DNA of 8,957 nt from assembly GCA_025351525.1 (NCBI GenBank), contig JANXVV010000346.1, forward strand, positions 1 to 8,957, given 5' to 3'. Made by a program: the position numbers and the translations under genes. Positions 1-6,290 of the stretch are shown piece after piece. The notes beneath the pieces were generated by a model that searched no databases, was not told where the DNA came from, and saw only the letters and a list, made by a program, of their open reading frames with translations. This DNA comes from Humisphaera sp. (GTDB taxonomy: Bacteria; Planctomycetota; Phycisphaerae; Tepidisphaerales; Tepidisphaeraceae). Numbering within the stretch: the stretch's first letter is position 1; every line of letters starts with the position of its first letter.

Positions 1-18
1 TCGTTTGATCCGAATTTT

Positions 19-87
19 TTAGCGGCTGTGCCGAAGGCACGCGTTCTTTGAACGATAAATAACGCGTGCCTTCTGCACAGCCGCCAA
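19..87. repeat. Long inverted repeat, variable-core palindrome class, copy 1
   Basis: Arms 22-45 and 61-84 are complementary over 24 nt with one mismatch (C32). Flanking T15-20 and A86-91 could lengthen the stem. The spacer is 15 nt (46-60). Each arm is also self-complementary: the left arm can fold GTGCC-GAA-GGCAC (28-40) and the right arm GTGC-CTTCT-GCAC (66-78). Each arm starts TTAGCGG or TTGGCGG and ends CGCGTT, edges shared with the elements at 6160-6249 and 8887-8957. There is no T-run 3' of the stem on either strand, so it is not a textbook intrinsic terminator, though it may end transcription or protect the mRNA of an upstream gene outside the window. Confidence 0.85.
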
Positions 88-98
88 AAAAGAGCATA

Positions 99-134
99 TT
101 GCATATGCCCGCTAAAAAAGGTATACGATTCCCC
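99..134 (+). promoter_or_regulatory. Candidate operon promoter
   Basis: TTGCAT (99-104) lies 17 nt before TATACG (122-127), a weak match to the -35/-10 consensus (3/6 and 4/6). An A-run (114-119) sits in the spacer. The downstream part, A6-G-GTATAC-GATTCCC (114-133), closely resembles A6-G-TGTAA-GATTCCC (7370-7388) just before coxC, which slightly raises confidence that both are real signals. It lies about 190 nt upstream of the first start codon. Placement is inferred from sequence alone. Confidence 0.35.
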
Positions 135-318
135 TTTCCGCTGTACGGCGGACTGAGTCAGCCACCACTCGTGGTATGACTATCGAAGACCCCGCCATCG
201 GGTCGTGTTATCAGTGACCGCGAAGGAAGGTCTTTCGCGGTAAAGTTAAAATCGAAGCTTTGAGCCGGTGTTTCAATCCCGGTCCAATCGCTTCTCAGTG
301 TGGATACAGGAGTTTGGT
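135..318 (+). promoter_or_regulatory. Long 5' leader with several possible hairpins
   Basis: This non-coding stretch before the first gene contains several short inverted repeats: CCGC/GCGG (138-141/148-151), ACCAC-TC-GTGGT (164-175, also operator-like), GACCC/GGGTC (188-192/200-204), ACCGCGAA/TTCGCGGT (217-224/234-241, 8 bp, 9-nt loop), and GAAGC/GCTTC (254-258/290-294) enclosing CCGG/CCGG (265-268/279-282). The ribosome binding site AGGAG (308-312) follows. I do not recognise a known riboswitch, and each stem alone could be chance. The 8-bp hairpin is the best supported. Confidence 0.35.
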
Positions 319-1017
319 ATGAAATCTCGCGTTTGGTTATCGGCCCTGGCCCTCTCGGCCGGTCTCAGCACCGCTTCCATGGCCCAGGTCACCGGCACCG
401 TCAAGCTCGACGGCAAAGCCCCGGAAATGCCCAAAATCGACATGAGCGGCGTGGCCCAGTGCGCCCAGCAGCACACCACCCCCGTCACGCAGGAAACCGT
501 CGTCACCGGCGCGGATAACGGGCTGGCGAATGTGGTGATCTCGGTCAAGAAGGAAGAGGGTGTCGATCTGCCCGCCGGCGCCGCACCTGCAACTGCCGTG
601 CTCGATCAGAAGGGCTGCCAATACAGCCCCCACGTTTTGGCGGTCGTTCAAGGCCAGACCGTCGCGATCAAGAACAGCGACGCATTTTTGCACAACGTTC
701 ACACGCTGCCGGAGAAAAACGAAGGCCAGAACATGGCCCAGCCCACCACCGGCGAAGGCAAGCTCAAGACCCCGAAGGAAGCCGAGTACTTCCGCGTGAA
801 GTGCGACGTGCATCCGTGGATGGGCGCGTGGGTCGCGGTGCTCGATAATTCCTTCTTCGCCGTGAGCGACAAGGACGGTAAGTTTTCCCTGCCCAAGGGG
901 CTGGCGGATGGGGATTACACCCTGCACGTCTGGCACGAAAAATTCGGCGAACAGGATGTGAAGGTCTCCGTCAAGGACGGCAAAGCCGAAGCGAATGTGA
1001 CCGTGAAGGCGAGCTGA
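319..1017 (+). CDS. Exported plastocyanin-like (cupredoxin) protein with C-terminal carboxypeptidase-regulatory-like domain
   Basis: The 232-aa product starts at ATG 319, six nt after AGGAG (308-312); an in-frame GTG at 268 has no such site and would bury the signal peptide. Residues 1-22 form a Sec signal peptide (ASMA, then Q23). The middle part has blue-copper-type ligands: H125 and/or H128 in LHNVH, then C162, H165 and M168 in KCDVHPWM, the C-x2-H-x2-M order of a mononuclear copper site. C48 and C100 could form a disulfide. Residues about 178-232 (FFAVSDKDGKFSLP...) resemble a small beta-sandwich of the carboxypeptidase regulatory-like type. It probably acts in the periplasm. Being first in the oxidase operon suggests it donates electrons to CuA or handles copper for it, which is inference. 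Copper binding is likely; the exact role is unknown. Confidence 0.85.
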   Translation: MKSRVWLSALALSAGLSTASMAQVTGTVKLDGKAPEMPKIDMSGVAQCAQQHTTPVTQETVVTGADNGLANVVISVKKEEGVDLPAGAAPATAVLDQKGCQYSPHVLAVVQGQTVAIKNSDAFLHNVHTLPEKNEGQNMAQPTTGEGKLKTPKEAEYFRVKCDVHPWMGAWVAVLDNSFFAVSDKDGKFSLPKGLADGDYTLHVWHEKFGEQDVKVSVKDGKAEANVTVKAS

Positions 1018-1046
1018 TCAAAATTGATTTGTAAAAGAAATTTCGG

Positions 1047-1073
1047 CGGTGGGTTGTGAACAACCTCCCACCG
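1047..1073 (+). promoter_or_regulatory. Possible hairpin in the coxB leader
   Basis: CGGTGGG (1047-1053) pairs perfectly with CCCACCG (1067-1073). TTG (1054-1056) can extend the stem with CAA (1061-1063) across a 3-nt bulge. It sits in the 82-nt gap between the cupredoxin gene and coxB, just before the coxB ribosome binding site (AAAGGAG, 1084-1090). No T-run follows, so a processing or stability role is more plausible than termination. This gap is the only one in the operon without a long repeat. Confidence 0.35.
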
Positions 1074-1099
1074 TCCTTGTCCCAAAGGAGAGTTTGTCG

Positions 1100-2383
1100 A
1101 TGACAAACTCCACGATGACGATGATGACACTGACGAAACGATTATTGAATCGCCTGTCGCAACTGGCGACGGCCCTTGCGGCCGTGTTGCTGACCGCTGC
1201 TCCCGCGATGGCAGATACCGCCCACACCGTCCGCCCGGGGTGGGGTGAATGGTGGTTGCCGTACAACTATTCCAAGCACGGCGTGGCCTTCGATCAAATG
1301 TTCAACTTCATCTTCTGGCTCACGATGATCGTCGGGGTCATCGTCCAGGTGGTGCTGGTCTTCTTCCTGTTCAAATATAAATTTGATCCGTCCAAGAAGA
1401 AGGGCATCTTCATCCACGGCAACACGCGGTTGGAAATGATCTGGACGATGATCCCCGCCGTCATCCTCGCGGGCATGGCACTGGCCAGCAAGCATATCTG
1501 GGACCGCTACCGCTACGCCGAGGAATATGACAACAGCCCGCAGACCGAAGTGCTGGTGATCGGCGAGCAGTTCCAGTGGAACTTCGTCTACCCCGGCGCG
1601 GACAACAAATTCGGTCAGTACATGGCGTACCCGCAGCCCAGCGACCCGAAATACCGCAAGCTGAAATATGACGAGGCCTTGAAGCAGATCAACAAAGACC
1701 TGATCGACAACCCGCTCGGCCAAAACCAGAACTGGGAAGACCTGGAAGCCAAGCCGGGCCAGGATGATGACTACGATCACAATCCCGGTCGTCCGCTCAT
1801 TCTGCCGGTAAGCCGCCCGATCGCGGTGCGGCTTTCCGCGAAGGATGTCATCCACGACTTTTTCCTGCCGAACTTTCGCGTAAAGCTCGATGCGCTTCCC
1901 GGCATGATGGGTCGCATCAACTTTACCGCCATGCCCGAAGCGCAGAGCACCGAAGACATGAGCCTCGATGAACCGAGAATGATGGCGGCGGCATTGAGGG
2001 CGGAGAAAAAAGAAGGCAACGCGTATAAGATTTGGATCGACAGCAACACCCCCGGCGCGATCATTCAGCCGAGCGGTGAAGTGTCGCAAGTGAATTACGC
2101 ACTGAATGGCAAGGGCGCGGACGGCAACGTTCTACAGGTGAAGAGCCGCGAAGATCTGTCGCCCGATCGGATCGCCGCACTGAAGGCCGCCGGAATCACC
2201 CGCGTCACCGCCATCACCAAGCCTTTTGAGTTGGTGTGTGAGGAGCTTTGCGGTCAGGGTCATTACAAAATGCAGGGCAACATCTATTTCGTTTCCCCGG
2301 CACAATACGATGCGTTCATTCAGAAAAAAGACCCGACGGATGCGGCAAAGCAGCCGCGTCTTGCCAACGCGATTCAAAAATGA
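1100..2383 (+). CDS. coxB: Cytochrome c oxidase subunit II (CuA subunit), enlarged
   Basis: The 427-aa product starts at ATG 1100, 9 nt after AAAGGAG (1084-1090); the longer GTG frame from 1049 lacks a ribosome site. A signal peptide (1-38, AMA/D39) is followed by two membrane helices (about 67-93 and 111-134) and a periplasmic cupredoxin domain. CuA ligands are all visible: H252 in VIHDFFLPNF, then C380, E382, C384, H388 and M391 in CEELCGQGHYKM. W160 in FQWNF lies where the electron-entry tryptophan is expected. There is no CXXCH, so this is not a caa3-type cytochrome c fusion. Two segments are longer than usual: about 167-232, charged and Asp-rich, and about 280-375 between H252 and C380, where the family normally has some 35 residues or fewer beyond the LPG motif. 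It receives electrons and passes them to heme a in CoxA, encoded next. Confidence 0.96.
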   Translation: MTNSTMTMMTLTKRLLNRLSQLATALAAVLLTAAPAMADTAHTVRPGWGEWWLPYNYSKHGVAFDQMFNFIFWLTMIVGVIVQVVLVFFLFKYKFDPSKKKGIFIHGNTRLEMIWTMIPAVILAGMALASKHIWDRYRYAEEYDNSPQTEVLVIGEQFQWNFVYPGADNKFGQYMAYPQPSDPKYRKLKYDEALKQINKDLIDNPLGQNQNWEDLEAKPGQDDDYDHNPGRPLILPVSRPIAVRLSAKDVIHDFFLPNFRVKLDALPGMMGRINFTAMPEAQSTEDMSLDEPRMMAAALRAEKKEGNAYKIWIDSNTPGAIIQPSGEVSQVNYALNGKGADGNVLQVKSREDLSPDRIAALKAAGITRVTAITKPFELVCEELCGQGHYKMQGNIYFVSPAQYDAFIQKKDPTDAAKQPRLANAIQK

Positions 2384-2390
2384 GTGAGCG

Positions 2391-2455
2391 GGTGGCATGG
2401 GCGTCCCGCCCGTGCTCTTGCAGAATCAATGCTTGGGCGAGACGCCCATGCCACC
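2391..2455. repeat. REP-like paired palindrome, copy 1 (coxB-coxA gap)
   Basis: Arms 2391-2411 and 2435-2455 are complementary over 21 nt with one mismatch (C2406/A2440), spacer 23 nt. Each arm can also fold alone: GCATGGGCG-TCC-CGCCCGTGC (2395-2415, 9 pairs, one G-U) and TGGGCG-AGA-CGCCCA (2434-2448). The single mismatch of the long stem falls in the triloops of the small hairpins. Both outer edges are GGTGG/CCACC. The element begins 8 nt after the coxB stop. Twenty bases of the right arm (2436-2455) recur exactly at 7320-7339. Confidence 0.9.
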
Positions 2456-2481
2456 AATAAATATCGAAACCGAGATTGAAT

Positions 2482-4938
2482 ATGAGTGTGATTTCCCATT
2501 CCAATGAAGCCTCTTCCCACGGCAATGCCGACGCGCACGGTCACGATGACAGCCACGGTCACGGCCATCCCGAGATCGGGTTCATGAAGAAGTATTTCTT
2601 TTCGATCGACCACAAGATGATCGGCCTGCAGTTCCTGTTCGTCGGGCTGGCCTTCTTCGTCATCGGGGGTTTGCTGGCGATGCTGGTGCGCTGGCAACTC
2701 GGGTTCGGTGGGCATCCGGTGCCGATCCTGGGCGCGTACATGAAAGCCAAGGGCGTGGCCGGTTGGGGCGATGGCACCATGCCTCCCGACTTTTACACGA
2801 TGGCGTTTTCCATGCACGCGTCGATCATGATTTTCTTCGTGATCATCCCCCTGCTGGTCGGCACGTTCGGCAACTATCTGATCCCGCTTCAAATCGGCGC
2901 GGGCGATATGGCCTTCCCTTTTCTGAACGGCATGGCCTTCTGGTCCGCCGTCCCGTCCGGCACAATCATGGTCGCGTCATTCTTCCTGCAGGGTGGTGCC
3001 GCCGCAGCGGGCTGGACGGTTTACCCACCTCTCAGTGCCATTCAGCAAAGCACGGGACACGTGCCTTACATCGCTTCCGCCGGTCTGTGGGACAGCTTCA
3101 TCCAAAAGCTTCGCGTGCATGAAGGCGGCGGTGAAATCGCCGCCAAGGGCGACCCCACCAAAGCCGGCGTCGCCGTTCGCACCTTTACGGGTGACAGCGA
3201 GAAAATCACCGCCGGCGCATTGATCGCCGCGATGGAACTCATCACCGAAGACGGCGTAGCCAAGCCCCTGAAATTTTTCGGCGATGCCAAGATCGATTCG
3301 AGCAGCCCGAAACAGGTCGTCGTCAAGAAATCAAACGGCGACACCGTCACCGTCGATGTTTCCTCCACCAGCGCCACGGGCGGTGAGATCAAAATCACAT
3401 CGCTCAGCACCACCGCCGCCGAATCCGCCCGCAACGCCGCCGCCAATCGCCTGCGCGATCGCACGATGAAATCCGCGGAAAAAGGCTGGCAGTCCTCCTG
3501 GAATGGCGCGTCGCTGGTCATCAATTTCTTCACGCTGTTCATGGCGTTCATGTTCATCGCCTCCTACTTCATCCGCCTCGGCAGTCGTGCCGTGAACGTG
3601 CCGGTGTCGATCGCCGTCTGCCTGGTTTTGGCCTACTACTTCCTGCACGGCGTACAGCACGCGGCCTTCGACGGGCAATCCGCCTGGTTCCTCTCCATCA
3701 TCATCCTCGGTTTCTCCAGCATCATGGGCGCGGTGAATTACCTCACCACCATCGTGAAGCTGCGCTGCCCCGGCATGACCATGTTCCGCATGCCGTTGAG
3801 CGTCTGGTCGCTGTTCATCACCTCCATCCTCGTGCTGCTGGCCACCCCGGTCCTTGCCAGCGTGCTGACGATGAACCTGCTGGATCACCATCGCCTCACC
3901 AGCTTCTTCGAACCGTTCAACTGGTTGAACTCCAATCAACTGCAGGATGTCGCCGGGGGCGGTTACGCCCTGCTTCACCAGCACCTGTTCTGGTTCTACA
4001 GCCATCCGGCCGTCTACATCATGATTCTTCCGGCGATGGGAATGGTCAGTGACATTCTCTCCGTCAACTCCCGCAAGCCGATCTTCGGTTACCGCCCCAT
4101 GGTCTACGCGATGGGCGGCATCGCCTTCCTCGGGTTCATCGTCTGGGCCCACCACATGTTCCAGTCCGGCCTGAACCCGACACTCGGCACCACCTTCGCC
4201 ATCAGCACCATGTTCATCGCCGTGCCGTCCGCCATCAAAACCTTCAACTGGATCGGCACGCTCTGGGGCGGCAACATTCGGTTCACCGCCGCGATGTGGA
4301 ACGCCATCGCCTTCGTCAGCATGTTCGTCATCGGCGGCCTTTCCGGCATCTTCATGGCCTCCACCGCCGTCGACGTCCACATTCACGACACCTACTTCAT
4401 CGTCGCCCACATCCACTACGTGCTGTTCGGTGGAACCATGTTCGGCATCTTCGGGTCGCTCTACTTCTGGTACCCGAAAATGTTTGGCCGCATGATGAAC
4501 GAGACGCTCGGCAAGATTCACTTCTGGCTCAGCTTCATCACGTTCAACTGCACGTTCTTCGCAATGCACATCCTCGGCATCGGCGGCATGCCCCGCCGCG
4601 TGTACGACCCGCACGCCTACGAGACCTTCGCCCACTTCCTGCCGATGAACAAGTTCATCAGCATCAGCGCCTTCGCGTTGGGCATCTCGCAGATCTTCTT
4701 CGTCATCAACTTCATCGGAAGCTGGATCTGGGGACCCAAGGCAGGCAACAATCCATGGGAAGCCTCGACGCTGGAATGGAACGACACCACCAGCCCCCCG
4801 CCGCACGGTAACTTCAAGACGGTTCCCGTCGTCCATCACGGCCCCTACGAATACAGCTCGCCGCTAGTGGAAGAAGACTGGTTGGCACAAACCCGCCATG
4901 TGGAAGGGGCGGAGCAGTTTGCTCATGTGGGACACTGA
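2482..4938 (+). CDS. coxA: Cytochrome c oxidase subunit I, A2-type, with a large periplasmic insertion and two extra helices
   Basis: ATG 2482 gives 818 aa; GAG (2472-2474) is a modest ribosome site, and TTG 2476 is possible but less likely. The N-terminus is His-rich (seven His in residues 6-29). Catalytic residues are intact: H112 (low-spin heme a), H508 (CuB) with Y512, H557/H558 (CuB), K586 (K-channel), H635/D636 (Mg region), H643 (heme a3), H645 (heme a) and R705/R706. The D-channel entry D142 is kept. The helix VI glutamate is replaced: YSHPAVY (506-512) has Ala510 where A1 enzymes have Glu, which is the A2-subfamily signature. Typical family length is about 520-600 aa. The excess is mainly at about 193-396, between GWTVYPPLS (177-185) and SAWFLSIIILG: a roughly 145-residue soluble segment plus two predicted helices (about 342-364 and 372-392). 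It reduces O2 to water and pumps protons. Confidence 0.97.
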   Translation: MSVISHSNEASSHGNADAHGHDDSHGHGHPEIGFMKKYFFSIDHKMIGLQFLFVGLAFFVIGGLLAMLVRWQLGFGGHPVPILGAYMKAKGVAGWGDGTMPPDFYTMAFSMHASIMIFFVIIPLLVGTFGNYLIPLQIGAGDMAFPFLNGMAFWSAVPSGTIMVASFFLQGGAAAAGWTVYPPLSAIQQSTGHVPYIASAGLWDSFIQKLRVHEGGGEIAAKGDPTKAGVAVRTFTGDSEKITAGALIAAMELITEDGVAKPLKFFGDAKIDSSSPKQVVVKKSNGDTVTVDVSSTSATGGEIKITSLSTTAAESARNAAANRLRDRTMKSAEKGWQSSWNGASLVINFFTLFMAFMFIASYFIRLGSRAVNVPVSIAVCLVLAYYFLHGVQHAAFDGQSAWFLSIIILGFSSIMGAVNYLTTIVKLRCPGMTMFRMPLSVWSLFITSILVLLATPVLASVLTMNLLDHHRLTSFFEPFNWLNSNQLQDVAGGGYALLHQHLFWFYSHPAVYIMILPAMGMVSDILSVNSRKPIFGYRPMVYAMGGIAFLGFIVWAHHMFQSGLNPTLGTTFAISTMFIAVPSAIKTFNWIGTLWGGNIRFTAAMWNAIAFVSMFVIGGLSGIFMASTAVDVHIHDTYFIVAHIHYVLFGGTMFGIFGSLYFWYPKMFGRMMNETLGKIHFWLSFITFNCTFFAMHILGIGGMPRRVYDPHAYETFAHFLPMNKFISISAFALGISQIFFVINFIGSWIWGPKAGNNPWEASTLEWNDTTSPPPHGNFKTVPVVHHGPYEYSSPLVEEDWLAQTRHVEGAEQFAHVGH

Positions 4939-4948
4939 AGAAAGCTCG

Positions 4949-5076
4949 AAATCAGAAATCAGAAACCAGAATAAAAATTGAATAAAAAAATGAAGTTCCA
5001 AACAGAATTTTTTTCGGACTTTCTTTTTCGTTGTTCGGATTTTTTTCTGATTTCTGATTTCTGATTTCTGATTTTT
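4949..5076. repeat. Inverted heptamer-repeat element, CTGATTT type (coxA-ctaA gap)
   Basis: Three tandem AAATCAG units (4949-4969, the third with one change) face four tandem CTGATTT units in inverted orientation (5047-5074). A 21-bp stem is possible with one mismatch. The spacer of about 77 nt is very AT-rich, unlike the GC-rich genes on both sides. The element starts 11 nt after the coxA stop and nearly fills the 159-nt gap. No open reading frame with a start signal is visible in it. The heptamer layout matches the unrelated-sequence element at 8371-8462. Confidence 0.85.
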
Positions 5077-5084
5077 AATATAAG
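5056..5084 (+). promoter_or_regulatory. Possible promoter for ctaA, giving a leaderless or very short-leader mRNA
   Basis: TATAAG (5079-5084, 5/6 match to the -10 consensus) directly follows the heptamer block. A start point 6-8 nt downstream would fall near 5091, only a few bases before ATG 5098. No good -35 box is present; the region 5056-5061 lies inside the heptamers. The absence of a Shine-Dalgarno sequence before ctaA fits a leaderless message, but this is speculative. Confidence 0.22.
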
Positions 5085-5097
5085 TCCGCTCCGCACC

Positions 5098-6198
5098 ATG
5101 ACTCCAACCGTCCACAACCCTTCTCTCCACCGCCTCGCCCTGCTCACCGCCGCGGCGACTTTCCCGCTTATTTTCATGGGCGGTCTGGTCACCTCTAAGC
5201 AGGCGGGGCTCTCCGTGCCGGATTGGCCGAACAGTTACGGGTACAACATGTTCCTGTTTCCGATTCGGCTTTGGCAGGGTGGAATCTTCTTCGAGCATCT
5301 GCATCGCCTGATGGCTTCCGCCGTGGGATTTTTGGCGATCGTGCTGACGGCCTTTGCCTGGAAAAGTGAAGACCGTCGGTGGGTGCGCTGGCTCGCCACC
5401 GGTGTGCTGGGGATGGTGATTTTTCAAGGCGTGCTGGGCGGGTTAAGGGTCATATTTCTCAAACTGAATCTGGCCATCGTTCACGCGTGTGTTGCCCAGG
5501 CTTTTTTCTGTCTTGCGGCACTGGTGGCGGTGGTCACTTCCCGGTGGTGGATCGACGCACCCGATCTTTCCGGTATGACGGACCATGGTGAGAAATTGAT
5601 CCGCACGGGCCTCATTGCGGTAGCCGTGATTTATGCACAGTTGATGATCGGCGCGGTGATGCGGCATTACGAAGCCGGCTTGGCCGTGACCGACGTTCCG
5701 CTCATCTATGGCAAAGTCCTTCCGCCGACGAATGCTCAAGAGCTTCGCGAGATCAACTATCGGCGGATGATCGAAGGCGATCGTTTGGGAGCCATGGAAA
5801 CCCTGCGCTTTGATCAGGCCACCAGTCGGGTGACGCTGCCTCAGATCTGGATTCATGTGGCCCATCGAGTCGGCGCGATCGTGGTGACGGGTACATTGCT
5901 GCCGTTGATCGTTCTCGTGTTGCGGCAACATCGATTGGCCGGTCTGCTGTCCCCGGCGGTTCTGCTCATCGGCCTACTGCTGACACAATTGACGCTCGGT
6001 GTGTTGACGATTCTGCTTCACAAGCCCGCCGATATCGCCAGTGCCCATGTCGCGGTGGGAGCGTTGACGTTGATGACGACTTTTGTGCTGACGGCCCGCG
6101 CCTGCCGACTCTATTCGCCGCGGTTCCGATCCGAAAAATCCGGATTCGAGCCCGTTTTATTGAGCCGTCTCGCTTGCGAGGCGCGTTTGGCGGGATGA
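5098..6198 (+). CDS. ctaA: Heme A synthase (COX15/CtaA family)
   Basis: The 366-aa, about eight-helix membrane protein oxidises the C8 methyl of heme O to the formyl of heme A. The family pattern is clear: EHLHR (E66, H69, R70), H129 in IVHA, HVAHR (H253, H256, R257) and H317 in SAHVAVG, the heme-ligand histidines of the two four-helix halves. AGLSVPDWP (36-44) and AGLAVTDVP (193-201) are the paired loop motifs. The first external loop lacks the two cysteines found in Bacillus-type CtaA. The loop about 200-250 is rather long. No Shine-Dalgarno sequence precedes ATG 5098, suggesting weak or leaderless translation. The last residues, about 355-364 (LSRLACEAR), are encoded by the left arm of a repeat element and the stop codon lies in its spacer, so the C-terminus looks repeat-derived. 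Confidence 0.95.
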   Translation: MTPTVHNPSLHRLALLTAAATFPLIFMGGLVTSKQAGLSVPDWPNSYGYNMFLFPIRLWQGGIFFEHLHRLMASAVGFLAIVLTAFAWKSEDRRWVRWLATGVLGMVIFQGVLGGLRVIFLKLNLAIVHACVAQAFFCLAALVAVVTSRWWIDAPDLSGMTDHGEKLIRTGLIAVAVIYAQLMIGAVMRHYEAGLAVTDVPLIYGKVLPPTNAQELREINYRRMIEGDRLGAMETLRFDQATSRVTLPQIWIHVAHRVGAIVVTGTLLPLIVLVLRQHRLAGLLSPAVLLIGLLLTQLTLGVLTILLHKPADIASAHVAVGALTLMTTFVLTARACRLYSPRFRSEKSGFEPVLLSRLACEARLAG

Positions 6199-6249
6199 CT
6201 TCTGGAAAGAGATGGTCGTCCGGACACGTCTCGCAAGCGAGACCGCTAA
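6160..6249. repeat. Long inverted repeat, variable-core palindrome class, copy 2 (ctaA 3' end)
   Basis: Arms 6163-6183 and 6227-6247 are complementary over 21 nt with two mismatches, with a perfect 14-bp core GTCTCGCTTGCGAG (6167-6180). Each arm is itself palindromic: GTCTCGC-AA-GCGAGAC (6228-6243, 7 bp) on the right, and the same with one G-U pair on the left (6167-6182). The left arm runs from TTGAGCCG to CGCGTT (6160-6187), the edges seen at 19-45 and 8887-8914 around a different core. The arm overlaps the end of ctaA, and the ctaA stop (6196-6198) is in the 43-nt spacer. Confidence 0.85.
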
Positions 6250-6290
6250 ACAATGGCAAAAGATGACAGAAAGACGAAAGACGTTCTGAA

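Noticed and set aside
268..318. An earlier GTG start for the cupredoxin gene
   Set aside because: It would add 17 charged residues before the signal peptide and has no ribosome site; ATG 319 has AGGAG at good spacing.
1142..2089. A 315-codon minus-strand frame opposite coxB
   Set aside because: It is antisense to coxB, has biased composition and shows no family motif.
1100..2383. A cytochrome c domain fused to subunit II
   Set aside because: There is no CXXCH motif. CEELCGQGH is the CuA ligand motif, and the protein ends about 36 residues after it.
2248..2460. A small plus-strand frame across the coxB end and the repeat
   Set aside because: It is out of frame with coxB, and its distinctive WASRPC-like stretch is only translation of the palindromic repeat.
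3331..4839. A 502-codon open frame on the minus strand opposite coxA
   Set aside because: It lies fully antisense to an unmistakable coxA. Its product is Asp/Glu/His/Gly/Val-rich low-complexity sequence expected from GC-rich codon bias, with no recognisable domain or ribosome site.
2482..4938. A fused subunit I+III (long CoxA of the caa3 kind)
   Set aside because: The extra length is internal, between helices 3 and 4. The C-terminus ends soon after helix 12, and a separate coxC is present.
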